A stretch of DNA of 25,117 nucleotides from Vibrio tasmaniensis 1F-187 (GCF_000272405.2 NZ_AJZM02000005.1:1-25117); one strand, 5' to 3'. Shown: positions 15,438 through 23,979, numbered from the stretch's first letter. Numbers and translations are program-made. Notes: a model not told the origin generated them from the letters alone.

Positions 15438-15479
15438 AGACGGGTGCATTTCGTTTTGGATAAAACCATAATGAGCTAA

Positions 15480-15637
15480 TACCAATCACAGTAAATAAAT
15501 GATCAGAGATAGCGCAGGAAAAACGCTTGAGAACAAGGCAAAATTTTTCGATAAGTAGTTATTCTAGTCAAAAATTTTAACGCCGTTATCAAGGGTTTTA
15601 ACCAGCTAGAATGACCAGTTGTTTACTACGATTGGTA
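15480..15637. repeat. 158-bp imperfect palindromic intergenic repeat (Vibrio type, MITE-like)
   Basis: The ends TACCAATCACAGTAAATAA and TTGTTTACTACGATTGGTA are inverted repeats matching at 16 of 19 positions. An inner pair, AAAATTTTT / AAAAATTTT, lies around the centre, so the whole unit can fold into a long hairpin. I recognise the type from Vibrio intergenic regions, but no copy number can be given from one window. It encodes no transposase and sits inside the ribB leader. A perfect 14-bp palindrome, ACAAGTCGACTTGT, directly follows (15637-15650). Confidence 0.75.
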
Positions 15638-15726
15638 CAAGTCGACTTGTAATGAGTCTGCTTTGTTGTGCTCGGTTGAGATCCCTCATACAGCCCTGAT
15701 TCTGGTGATATTTTAGGAGTTTAACC

Positions 15727-16383
15727 ATGAATCAGTCTTCACTACTTGCCGAATTTGGCGAACCAATCACTCGCGTTGAAAACGCACTGCAAGCTCTACG
15801 CGAAGGTCGTGGCGTACTTTTACTTGACGATGAAGATCGCGAGAACGAAGGCGACATCATCTACTCAGTAGAACACCTAACTAATGCGCAAATGGCGCTT
15901 ATGATCCGAGAATGCAGCGGTATTGTGTGCTTATGCTTAACAGACGAGCAAGCGAACCAACTTGAACTTCCACCTATGGTTGTTGATAACAACAGCGCAA
16001 ACCAAACTGCGTTTACCGTCACTATCGAAGCAAAAGTCGGCGTAACAACAGGTGTTTCTGCCGCTGACCGTGTAACAACGATCAAGACAGCAGCAAACCC
16101 AACGGCTAAGCCTAGTGACCTAGCTCGCCCTGGCCACGTATTCCCACTGCGTGCGCGTAAAGGTGGTGTACTAGCTCGCCGCGGTCACACAGAAGGTACT
16201 GTGGATCTAATGCAAATGGCAGGTCTTCAATCGGCAGGTGTACTGTGTGAAGTTACCAACCCAGACGGCACGATGGCAAAAGCGCCAGAGATCGTTGCTT
16301 TCGGTAAAATGCACAACATGCCTGTACTGACCATTGAAGATATGGTGATGTACCGCACTGAGTTCGACCTAAAACTGGCTTAA
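15727..16383 (+). CDS. ribB: 3,4-dihydroxy-2-butanone-4-phosphate synthase
   Basis: A 218-residue RibB. It converts ribulose 5-phosphate to 3,4-dihydroxy-2-butanone 4-phosphate and formate, the four-carbon precursor of riboflavin, using magnesium. The active-site signature [10 protein letters not shown] (34-43) is intact, as are the motif [14 protein letters not shown] and the closing segment [12 protein letters not shown]. The length matches stand-alone RibB proteins; there is no fused GTP cyclohydrolase II domain. The ATG has AGGAG seven bases upstream. It is monocistronic, under an FMN riboswitch with a 350-base leader carrying a palindromic repeat. A stand-alone riboswitch-controlled ribB apart from other rib genes is common in gammaproteobacteria and gives extra feedback-controlled supply of this precursor. 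Confidence 0.97.
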   Translation: MNQSSLLAEFGEPITRVENALQALREGRGVLLLDDEDRENEGDIIYSVEHLTNAQMALMIRECSGIVCLCLTDEQANQLELPPMVVDNNSANQTAFTVTIEAKVGVTTGVSAADRVTTIKTAANPTAKPSDLARPGHVFPLRARKGGVLARRGHTEGTVDLMQMAGLQSAGVLCEVTNPDGTMAKAPEIVAFGKMHNMPVLTIEDMVMYRTEFDLKLA

Positions 16384-16397
16384 TGTTTAATATTTAA

Positions 16398-16425
16398 TGC
16401 TTAGTGCTTAGTGCTTAGTGCTTAG
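16398..16425. repeat. Simple repeat TGCTTAG x4
   Basis: Four exact head-to-tail copies of a 7-bp unit lie 15 bases after the ribB stop codon. They are outside any gene. Copy number at such repeats can vary by slippage. Confidence 0.9.
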
Positions 16426-16591
16426 TATCCCGATATTAACTCAAGCGCATTGACCTAAACAGATCTAGGCTCACCAATGGAGCCAAGCTTATTTTAAACA
16501 GGGCATAGTGACTGTCACTCAAACAGCTTTTACAGCTGACTGATACCGTCCAATAAACCCTGTTAGAATCAGAACCGCATACAAAAATTAG

Positions 16592-16620
16592 AGCCTCACT
16601 GATTTCAGTGGGGCTTTTTT
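16592..16620 (+). terminator. Terminator downstream of ribB
   Basis: A 10-bp stem, AGCCTCACTG / CAGTGGGGCT, with one G-U pair, an ATTT loop and a run of T. It is about 210 bases after the ribB stop. The stretch between (16426-16591) has no convincing gene and could be a long 3' untranslated region or hold a small RNA. Confidence 0.85.
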
Positions 16621-16667
16621 CATACTCACGTCCGATAAAAAACCGAGCCAATTAGCAACTATTATCA

Positions 16668-16699
16668 TTAACAATACGCAACTGTTATGTTATAACATA
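16668..16699 (+). promoter_or_regulatory. Promoter with Zur-like palindromic operator for the ABC importer
   Basis: TTAACA (16668-16673), a 17-base spacer and TATAAC (16691-16696) form a good promoter 35 bp before the first gene. A perfect 14-bp palindrome, TATGTTATAACATA (16686-16699), covers the -10. It resembles Zur boxes, particularly the short alphaproteobacterial form. ATTATCATTA (16661-16670), overlapping the -35, recalls half a Fur box. Repression by a Fur-family metal regulator is therefore likely; which one is not certain. Confidence 0.65.
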
Positions 16700-16730
16700 G
16701 CAAATAATTACTCATAACTAGGACAAAAGC

Positions 16731-18266
16731 ATGAAAAAGCTTGCCGCACTGGCGCTACTTTCCATCAGTGCACTACTCATATGGATATTTTTACCATCAA
16801 ACGAAACACAACCAACACAGCTAAACATTTCTGGCCCCTTCGAATTTACCGACCAAGATTTATCTAAAAACGGCTATTTATTTACACGGTTACAAGTCGT
16901 TGAAGCGCTTACTGCTATCGATAAGTCAGGCAACATCACACCTTTATTAGCGAAAGAATGGACAACTAGCGCAAACAATCTACGCTGGGAATTCACATTG
17001 CGCCCAGACGTTGTTTTCCACGATGGTTCACCGCTTACCGCGCAAGCTGTTCAAACTTCTCTTTCTCACGCTTTAAATAAACCAGGCGTATTAAAGCGAG
17101 TACCCATCAAAGAAATATCAGCTTCAGACAACCTTCTAGTCATCGAGCTATCTCAACCTTATCGACCATTGCTGGCCGTGTTAGCGCATTACACAGCAGC
17201 GATTGCAGCACCAAGTTCGTTTGATCAACAAGGGAGCGTGGCACAGCTGAGTGGTACAGGTCCTTATAAAATCCAAGAATTACAAGCTCCTCATAAAGCG
17301 CATGTTGTCAAAAATGCGGACTACTGGGGCACAAAAGCCTCGATTGAACATGTTCACTACCTTGCAGGTCATCGCTCTGAAAGCCGTGCTTTGTTAGCAC
17401 AAACCGGTCAAGCCGATCTGGTTTACACACTCGATCCAGCCAGTATCGACCTACTTGAGTCTGCAAAAAATGTTGAATTAGTGATGGAGTCAATCCCAAG
17501 AACGATCCTAATTAAGTTGAATAATGAACACCCACTTTTGAATCATTCAGATGTGCGTCAAGCTATCAGTTTAGCTTTGGACCGAACGGGTATTTCAAAA
17601 CAAATCGTCCGCGTTCCAGGCTCTGAAGCCTATCAACTGTTTGCCCCTTCTCTTGGCGCATGGCACATCAATAACCTTGAGCAAACTCAGCGCAATATCG
17701 ACCAAGCGAAAACATTACTCGCAGGGCAAGGTTGGCAGGAAAATGAGGAAGGTCTCCTTTCGCGAGAAGGCAAACCATTCGATATTACTTTAACTACCTA
17801 CTCAGATAGACCAGAACTGCCTATCGTAGCTACCGCGATTCAAGCTCAGCTTAAAGAAGTCGGCATTCAAGTGAATGTTTCTATCGATAACTCAAGTGCA
17901 ATTCCATCAAAGCACAAAGACGGCACCTTAGAAATGGCGCTCGTGGCGCGTAATTTTGGCACTACGGCGGATCCCCTAGCCTTACTAATGCGCGACTTTG
18001 CTAGCCATAAAGGCAGTGACTGGGGACCAATGAACTGGTCTTCTGATGAGTTCAGCAGCTTACTTCAACGTCTATCGGTTGAACCAAACCAAGAACAATA
18101 TAATCTAATGACTCAAGAAGCTTCATCCATATTAGCGGAAGAAATGCCGCTGATTCCTGTGACTTTCTACACTCAATTAGTCGCGGTGAATGAACGTGTT
18201 AACCACTTCTCATTTGACCCATTTGAAATCAACTATCGTATCTCAGAGATGACGATTAATGATTAA
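16731..18266 (+). CDS. ABC importer substrate-binding protein, peptide/nickel family (SBP_5)
   Basis: A 511-residue family 5 solute-binding protein (DppA/OppA/NikA type). Features include QVVEALTAIDKSGNITPLLA (about 55-74), LRPDVVFHDGSPLTAQAV near residue 100, and the hinge region SDVRQAISLALDRTGI. The N-terminal hydrophobic stretch (about 5-20) has no lipobox cysteine and no clear AxA cleavage site, so the protein may stay anchored to the membrane by an uncleaved signal. The ATG has AGGA seven bases upstream. It starts a four-gene operon, overlapping the next gene by 8 bases. The metal-type operator in front suggests a metal or metal-chelate ligand rather than a dipeptide; this is inference. 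Confidence 0.88.
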   Translation: MKKLAALALLSISALLIWIFLPSNETQPTQLNISGPFEFTDQDLSKNGYLFTRLQVVEALTAIDKSGNITPLLAKEWTTSANNLRWEFTLRPDVVFHDGSPLTAQAVQTSLSHALNKPGVLKRVPIKEISASDNLLVIELSQPYRPLLAVLAHYTAAIAAPSSFDQQGSVAQLSGTGPYKIQELQAPHKAHVVKNADYWGTKASIEHVHYLAGHRSESRALLAQTGQADLVYTLDPASIDLLESAKNVELVMESIPRTILIKLNNEHPLLNHSDVRQAISLALDRTGISKQIVRVPGSEAYQLFAPSLGAWHINNLEQTQRNIDQAKTLLAGQGWQENEEGLLSREGKPFDITLTTYSDRPELPIVATAIQAQLKEVGIQVNVSIDNSSAIPSKHKDGTLEMALVARNFGTTADPLALLMRDFASHKGSDWGPMNWSSDEFSSLLQRLSVEPNQEQYNLMTQEASSILAEEMPLIPVTFYTQLVAVNERVNHFSFDPFEINYRISEMTIND

Positions 18267-19272
18267 TATCTTAATCCGAAGAGTACTCCAAGCCGGCTTT
18301 GTGGCTTGGAGTATCGGAACACTCACTTTCATTTTAATGCGCTTGTTACCCGGCGACTTTGCTTTTCGAATTGCAGCGGGTCGTTATGGGTACGATTATG
18401 TGGATGCAGATGCGGCACAAGCGGTTTACCAAGAGCTAGGGCTTGATCGTTCGGGCTTGCAGCTATACCTCGAATGGCTATGGGATCTTCTTCATTTTGA
18501 TTTGGGAACATCATTGATCAGCGGTGCACCTGTGATTAATGAAATCAGCCACCAGCTCGGTCACTCGCTTTTATTGGCCGTCGTCGCGACTGTCATTTCT
18601 CTTTTCATTGCCATCCCAATCGGTATTTATTGTGGAAAACGGACCGACTCTTTTGCAGACAACTTCTCACTATTAGGTTCTATCATCCTAAGAGCTCAGC
18701 CAGTCTTTCTTATTGGTTTGGCCTTGGTGATTATCTTTGCGTTACAGCTGAATTGGCTTCCTGTGGCAGGCTTTGGTCGAGTCGAGTTTATCGTTCTGCC
18801 CGCCCTCGCCTTAGCACTATCGCTGGCTGCAATGTCTAGTCGCCTTATAAGAAATGCCACTCATGATGCCATCACAGCACCGCACTTTTTATTCGCTCGT
18901 TTAAAAGGACTCAGTGAGGCGCAAGCTTTTCAGCATCACGCTCATAAACACATCGCTTTACCTGTTATTACTTTTGTTGGTGTTCAAGCAACCGGGTTAA
19001 TTGAAGGGATCATTATGATCGAGTCATTATTCTCTTGGCCGGGTATTGGTCACGCGTTAGCGCATGCGATTTTCCGTAGAGATATACCAATGATTCAAGG
19101 TTCTGCTCTGCTGATGGGGCTTCTATTTGTGGTCATCAATACCTTAGTCGATCTTGTTAACTACCAATTGGATCCAAGGCAACGCGCGAATAAACCCTCT
19201 GCTTTATTTTCAAAATTTGCACCTAATAAACAACAAGCAGAACCCGAAAAAAAGAAGGTTAAGATCGTATGA
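18259..19272 (+). CDS. ABC importer permease, DppB/NikB type
   Basis: A 337-residue permease with about six membrane segments. The N-terminus MINILIRRVLQAGFVAWSIG and the phrase LMRLLPGDF are typical of DppB/NikB. The cytoplasmic coupling (EAA-like) loop lies around ARLKGLSEAQAFQHHAHKH, followed by FVGVQATGLIEGIIMIESLF and WPGIGHALAHAI. About 35 hydrophilic C-terminal residues, ending in EPEKKKVKIV, are an unusual basic tail. The start overlaps the binding-protein gene by 8 bases and the end overlaps the second permease by 4 (ATGA), so translation is coupled. Confidence 0.92.
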   Translation: MINILIRRVLQAGFVAWSIGTLTFILMRLLPGDFAFRIAAGRYGYDYVDADAAQAVYQELGLDRSGLQLYLEWLWDLLHFDLGTSLISGAPVINEISHQLGHSLLLAVVATVISLFIAIPIGIYCGKRTDSFADNFSLLGSIILRAQPVFLIGLALVIIFALQLNWLPVAGFGRVEFIVLPALALALSLAAMSSRLIRNATHDAITAPHFLFARLKGLSEAQAFQHHAHKHIALPVITFVGVQATGLIEGIIMIESLFSWPGIGHALAHAIFRRDIPMIQGSALLMGLLFVVINTLVDLVNYQLDPRQRANKPSALFSKFAPNKQQAEPEKKKVKIV

Positions 19273-20147
19273 ATTTAACAAAGCCGCAATGGTTAGGTCT
19301 GATTATCTTAGCCGCCTTATTATGCCTAGTCATGCTAGAACGGACTGTCTATCAAGGTGATATTGCCAAGCAAAATTTAGACCTTGCATTCACAACGCCT
19401 TCTGTCGAAGAACCTTTAGGCAGAGACCATTTTGGACGCAGTAATTTGGCAAGATTAAGCCACGCCATCAGCACCTCACTTTCCATGGCATTAATAAGTA
19501 TTACTACCGCTGCGTTGTTAGGGACGTCAATGGGAGTAATCGCTGGTTGGAAACAAGGATGGTGGGATAAAATCTTTTCATTCAACGTGAACATGATACT
19601 CGCCATGCCCGGCTTAATTCTTGTTTTACTTTTTGCGGCAATGGTTCCTGGATCATTCCTCATTCTATATATCGCCATATCGCTCATGCTGTGGGTGGAT
19701 TTTTTCCGCGTGTCACGCAACCGAACGTTGTCACTCATTCAGTCACCTGCAGTAGAAGCCTCTCGGCTTTATGGGTTCAACCACTGGTATATATTCAAGC
19801 GTCACTTATGGCCAGATTGCCGAAATGATTTATTCACCCTGTTCTGTTTTGGTACGGGTAATTCAATACTGGCACTCGCGTCTTTAGGCTTTCTGCATGT
19901 TGGGCTCAAGCCGCCAGAAGCTGAACTCGGCTTAATGATGGTTGAACTATTCCGTTACTACCACCAAGCCCCTTGGGTTTTGATTCAACCGGTACTGACC
20001 GTTTTTCTTCTGGTATTAAGCTTTCATTTATTAGCTCAAGGAAAACGTCACACGCAATCCTCAAAAAACCATACGCATAATGAACCGGGAGCTAAACAAG
20101 AAAAACCCCAACTAGGCAAACAAGCGGATAACGGAGTAGCAGCATGA
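19269..20147 (+). CDS. ABC importer permease, DppC/NikC type
   Basis: A 292-residue permease with about five or six membrane segments. The opening motif EEPLGRDHFGRSNLARL corresponds to the LGTDxxGRD motif of DppC/NikC, with the coupling loop near VEASRLYGFNHWYIFKRHLW. It pairs with the preceding DppB-type subunit to form the channel. The C-terminal 40 residues are hydrophilic, with several histidines and lysines (HTQSSKNHTHNE). The gene overlaps both neighbours by four bases. Confidence 0.92.
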   Translation: MNLTKPQWLGLIILAALLCLVMLERTVYQGDIAKQNLDLAFTTPSVEEPLGRDHFGRSNLARLSHAISTSLSMALISITTAALLGTSMGVIAGWKQGWWDKIFSFNVNMILAMPGLILVLLFAAMVPGSFLILYIAISLMLWVDFFRVSRNRTLSLIQSPAVEASRLYGFNHWYIFKRHLWPDCRNDLFTLFCFGTGNSILALASLGFLHVGLKPPEAELGLMMVELFRYYHQAPWVLIQPVLTVFLLVLSFHLLAQGKRHTQSSKNHTHNEPGAKQEKPQLGKQADNGVAA

Positions 20148-21604
20148 ACGCAATGTTAAAAATTGAAAACCTGTCGATTCAAACTGATACTCAAACCTTA
20201 GTCCAGAGCTTAAGTTTAGATTTATATCCGCAGCGTCCGCTCACCATTTTGGGAGAAACAGGCGCGGGGAAAAGCCTAATCGCGGCAGCTATCGCCGGCA
20301 CATTACCTGATGCCTTAAAACCAGAGGGCGACATTACTTTGTTTGATGAGCTTAACCCTTTAAACCGAGAACGATTTTGGGGAAAAGAAATCGCATTATT
20401 ACCTCAAGAACCTTGGTTAGCACTCAACCCGCTTCGGACTATAGGATCGCAGATAAGCGAAGTTCATAAGCTGGTTTTAAACGAAGATCGCTCCCAGAGT
20501 GACACACTCACCCATCATGCACTTCAACAAATGGATCTGGGCAAAGATGGAGATAAACACCCATTTGAACTCTCGGGCGGAATGGCGCAACGTGCTGCGT
20601 ACTTATGTGCGACACAAGCTGGAGGCAAACTGTTAATTGCCGATGAACCCACAAAAGGCTTAGACGAAAGCCGACGTGATCACGTTGGGCAACTTCTCCT
20701 TTCTCACTGCCAACAACTTGAAAATGGCAAACCCGGTGGCCTGCTCACCATCACTCACGACATTAAACTGGCTAAAATGTTAGGTGGTGACATCATTGTA
20801 ATGAAAGAAGGGGCAATTGTTGAAAGGGGAGACGCTAAAGCCATTTTAGATCAGCCGCAAGCGGCCTACACAAAAGCGCTAATACAAGCGCAACCTGAGT
20901 ATTGGTATCTTGATCAGCCAACTTCCTCGCAACCTTCAAATGAATCAAATAGTCACGCTACTCCCTCAGAGGTTGGTATACAAAGCGGGCAGAAGCCATT
21001 GCTTGAAGTTGAAAGTTTAGCGATTTACCGCGATCAAAGAACACTCTTTTCAGATCTCACGTTCTCATTATCACAAGGTGAAATACTGGGAGTTTATGGT
21101 GACAGCGGATGCGGGAAATCTTCTCTCGCCGATACTTTACTAAGGTTGCATCACGACTTTTCCGGCAATATCGACTGGCTTCAAAAAATCGAAAAAGGAC
21201 AACGCCTCAAGCTTTACCAAGATCCACCCAGTGCGCACTCCCCTCACACAACACTAAAAACGTTGCTTGATGACTTGTGTGCGCTTCACAAGCTAAATCG
21301 CTCCAAGATACCCGTACTTCTAGATAGATTGAGCCTTAACTCTGCTTTGCTTGAACGTCCATCAAGCCAAGTATCCGGAGGAGAATTGCAGAGGTTTGCG
21401 ATTTTACGAGCGCTACTGATGAGCCCAAAACTGTTAATTGCAGATGAACCCTCATCACGATTAGACCCCATCACAGCAGCCCAAACGCTAAAGCTGATTG
21501 TTGAAGTATCGAAAGAAGCTAACTGCGGCCTAATTTTGATCAGCCATGATCAACTGGCTTTGAGTAAGCTATGCAATAAAGTGATCGACTTATCGCGCTA
21601 TTGA
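20144..21604 (+). CDS. Fused double ATPase of the ABC importer (DppD-DppF/NikD-NikE type)
   Basis: A 486-residue protein with two complete nucleotide-binding domains in one chain. The first has Walker A GETGAGKS (37-44), Q-loop LLPQEP, signature LSGGMAQ (143-149) and Walker B LLIADEPT (163-170). The second has Walker A GDSGCGKS (319-326), signature VSGGELQR (410-417) and Walker B LLIADEPS (430-437) with H-loop SHD. A polar linker (about 258-284) joins them. Two separate genes (nikD and nikE) is the textbook arrangement; YejF shows the fused form is viable. It is the last gene of the operon and overlaps the permease by four bases. Confidence 0.93.
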   Translation: MNAMLKIENLSIQTDTQTLVQSLSLDLYPQRPLTILGETGAGKSLIAAAIAGTLPDALKPEGDITLFDELNPLNRERFWGKEIALLPQEPWLALNPLRTIGSQISEVHKLVLNEDRSQSDTLTHHALQQMDLGKDGDKHPFELSGGMAQRAAYLCATQAGGKLLIADEPTKGLDESRRDHVGQLLLSHCQQLENGKPGGLLTITHDIKLAKMLGGDIIVMKEGAIVERGDAKAILDQPQAAYTKALIQAQPEYWYLDQPTSSQPSNESNSHATPSEVGIQSGQKPLLEVESLAIYRDQRTLFSDLTFSLSQGEILGVYGDSGCGKSSLADTLLRLHHDFSGNIDWLQKIEKGQRLKLYQDPPSAHSPHTTLKTLLDDLCALHKLNRSKIPVLLDRLSLNSALLERPSSQVSGGELQRFAILRALLMSPKLLIADEPSSRLDPITAAQTLKLIVEVSKEANCGLILISHDQLALSKLCNKVIDLSRY

Positions 21605-22014
21605 TTTATCTAGCTATTGATTTCTGGATCGATAGACTTATTGAGCTATTGGGCTATCGACCTAAACGAGCTTCGCGGTTATCTGTCTTCTCAGTGGTAC
21701 ATTCGCCGTAAATCTTTAGTCATACCTTCACTATCTACTCACTGAATGTACATCTCTGTGTAACCCAATCTGACTAACCTTGCATAAGAGGTTAGCCAGA
21801 TTGTAGCTATTTATGCTTCAGCCATAGCAAAGTCTAGAAACTATAAAAACCTCTAACCTCTTCTATCGCACTCACTCGAATGGTGAGGTGATGCACCAGT
21901 ATTGGTCATCCACAAGCGGGCTTAAAATATAAGTCGTTGAAATATAATGTTTATCAATTTTGGCACAAATCGTGAACTACCACTAAGTAGGTATTCAGAT
22001 ATTAGGAGTTGAAT
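21605..22014. other. Intergenic region with imperfect hairpin
   Basis: No gene is visible. Just after the ATPase stop, GCTATTGATTT is partly repeated. A long stem, AATCTG-A-CTAACCT with AGGTTAG-C-CAGATT (21767-21802), has one mismatch and an eight-base loop but no T-tract, so terminator function is unsure. The promoter of the next gene is not clear. Confidence 0.4.
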
Positions 22015-22878
22015 ATGTTGGTCGTTATTTCAGTGGGTTTATCCCTATTAGTACTTGCAGCGCTGTTTCATTTCTCAAAGAAGAGACAAACAGCGCTATC
22101 ACACCGGTTTGAAACCTTAGTTCTACTCAGACAGTTATTGTTGCTATCACGCAAACATCGCGCGGCAACGCATTATGCTCTGGCGTATCAATTGACGAGC
22201 GACTCAATTCGAAAAGTGAATCAGATTTACGACAACATACTTGAGGTATCTGAACTGCTTCAATCTCATGTGTCGTTTGACAGCCGTCCGATGTATCGCA
22301 TTTATCACCTCAAACTCATCGCTATGCACAATGACTGGCAAAACCGTAGCTTAGTACGTAATCAATCGATTCATGGAAAAACGATTCGTCACAGCATGTT
22401 CTTGATGGATGAAGTGATGATCATCTGGCTGATTCAATCAGAACGAGAAGACATGAGCCGTGAGTACCACATGAACTGGCAACAGATCTTAGATTGTATG
22501 GAGATCCTTACCAAGTTGAGAATGGCCATCCCTGGGATAGAAAAGTCGAATACGGAAATACCTGAGGAGTATGCGAGATTCAAATTCTATGCATCTCAGA
22601 CTCACCGTAAACTCAACCAATTATCAATTATCTGCCCTATTAGCAGTGGATCACCAGTTTGCACTCGAGCGATGCATGCACTCGCAGAAATCGCATCGAG
22701 CAACGAATTAACCCAACCGACAGATAGCTTATACGAATTAACCAGTGATATTTCTAGCGTCGTATCGCAAGTTTACGACCAAGTATTATCCGACATTACT
22801 AGAAACTTGTATCAGCCTTTACCTGACATCAACGATAAGGCGATAAACACCCGATTATCGGTACACAGATACGTGTAA
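22015..22878 (+). CDS. Membrane-anchored helical protein of unknown function
   Basis: A 287-residue protein that I do not recognise. Residues 2-21 form one hydrophobic helix (LVVISVGLSLLVLAALF), followed by KKR. The remaining 265 residues are almost entirely predicted helix and soluble. The stretch LLLLSRKHRAATHYALAYQL (about 41-60) is vaguely like the start of nitrate/nitrite-sensing NIT domains (paired four-helix bundles with conserved arginines), but no kinase, HAMP or output domain follows. The ATG at 22015 has AGGAG six bases upstream; a TTG at 22009 is less likely. It is monocistronic, with a strong terminator after it. The NIT comparison is a weak suggestion only. Confidence 0.75.
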   Translation: MLVVISVGLSLLVLAALFHFSKKRQTALSHRFETLVLLRQLLLLSRKHRAATHYALAYQLTSDSIRKVNQIYDNILEVSELLQSHVSFDSRPMYRIYHLKLIAMHNDWQNRSLVRNQSIHGKTIRHSMFLMDEVMIIWLIQSEREDMSREYHMNWQQILDCMEILTKLRMAIPGIEKSNTEIPEEYARFKFYASQTHRKLNQLSIICPISSGSPVCTRAMHALAEIASSNELTQPTDSLYELTSDISSVVSQVYDQVLSDITRNLYQPLPDINDKAINTRLSVHRYV

Positions 22879-22924
22879 AGACTTCGTGAGAGGAGAGCGT
22901 GTGGAACTCTGAATGATTGAGTTC

Positions 22925-22956
22925 AAATCCGATATCACCTTTGATATCGGATTTTT
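22925..22956 (+). terminator. Strong terminator
   Basis: A perfect 12-bp stem, AAATCCGATATC / GATATCGGATTT, with a six-base loop, ending in a run of T. It ends the transcript of the helical protein. Confidence 0.9.
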
Positions 22957-22974
22957 GTATTTATGTGTTTATGC

Positions 22975-23001
22975 CTTGTGTACTTGTGTACTTGTGTACT
23001 T
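22975..23001. repeat. Simple repeat CTTGTGTA x3
   Basis: Three exact copies of an 8-bp unit plus a partial fourth lie just before the 3' end of the LysR gene. The repeat is intergenic, between convergent transcripts. Confidence 0.85.
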
Positions 23002-23014
23002 AAGATATATAACC

Positions 23015-23911
23015 TCAAACATCCCCAGACTTGATATCGCTAGCCCAAGTTTCTGCTGCAAAATCAATAAACTGACGAACTATAGGAAGCTGGTAACTGC
23101 GAGATAAATACACCGCCCAAAGCACACTACTCGGTGAAACAAAATCATCCAAAATTCGTTTCAACTTCCCTCTTGCAATCAACGGATTGGCTAAATCACA
23201 AGGTAAGCGAACAATCCCTTTTCCATGCTGTGCGGCGCGAGTTAATACTCCAACATCATTGGCCTTTATTGTGCCAGAAACCTCAACCGAATAATGCTGG
23301 TTATCCTTAACGAAATCCCACTTAGAAACACTCAAATGGCGAAAGCAATTATGCTGTCGAAGTGCTTCGACCGTTTCAGGTTCTCCGTGTTTGTCTAGGT
23401 AGTCTTGTGAGGCACACACAACCGAATCAATTTCCATTAGCTTTCGAGCAATCAAGCTATCGTCAGGTTGATCGGTATAGCGCAGCGCAATATCGATTCT
23501 GTCGTCCACCAGCTGAGCAAAATGGTCAGAAGCAAAAAGCTCTACTGTGATACTGGGATGAAGCTCTGTGAACTGTTCAACCACATCCAACAACATGTGC
23601 TGAGTCAAGCCAATTGGGGCTGCTATTCGAATGGTTCCGGAAAGAGCATCGGTTTGATTAAGTGCAGTGACTTCTAGCTCCGCCGTTTCATGGAGTATTT
23701 TTTCGCAACGTTGTAACGCAATCTCCCCTGCTGTCGTCAAACTTACCTTACGAGTCGTTCTGTGTAATAGCCTCTGCTTTAACCACCCTTCGATCTCTTG
23801 AACATGCCTTGAAACCTGTAAACGGCTCATGTCCAAATGCTCTGCTGCTTGAGTAAAACTGGCGCAATTTGCAACTTCAACAAAGCTACGCATCGCCGTC
23901 AACCTGTCCAT
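23015..23911 (-). CDS. LysR-type transcriptional regulator
   Basis: A 298-residue LysR-family regulator. The winged helix-turn-helix (about 4-62) contains FVEVANCASFTQAAEHLDMS and SRHVQEIE. The effector domain (about 88-295) has GTIRIAAPIGLTQHMLLDV and typical DxxL/ALRYTDQP features. I chose the ATG at 23911 because GGGAG lies about six bases upstream; the frame is open to 23965 but those extra residues do not resemble the family. It is divergent from an NAD(P)-binding oxidoreductase-like gene, and LysR proteins commonly control the divergent neighbour together with themselves. The sequence resembles the DsdC/AaeR-like group of single-target regulators near reductases. The inducer is unknown. 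Confidence 0.92.
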   Translation of the reverse strand: MDRLTAMRSFVEVANCASFTQAAEHLDMSRLQVSRHVQEIEGWLKQRLLHRTTRKVSLTTAGEIALQRCEKILHETAELEVTALNQTDALSGTIRIAAPIGLTQHMLLDVVEQFTELHPSITVELFASDHFAQLVDDRIDIALRYTDQPDDSLIARKLMEIDSVVCASQDYLDKHGEPETVEALRQHNCFRHLSVSKWDFVKDNQHYSVEVSGTIKANDVGVLTRAAQHGKGIVRLPCDLANPLIARGKLKRILDDFVSPSSVLWAVYLSRSYQLPIVRQFIDFAAETWASDIKSGDV

Positions 23912-23979
23912 CACACTCTCCCTTACCGACTTAACCAAGCCTATTAGATAACTGTATAGATACAATCTACATCATTTTA

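Noticed and set aside
15480..15637. ERIC element or insertion sequence
   Set aside because: The ends do not match ERIC as I know it, and there is no transposase. It is better described as a separate Vibrio-type palindromic repeat.
16436..16651. 71-codon minus-strand frame after ribB
   Set aside because: It spans the intrinsic terminator and has no ribosome site or family pattern.
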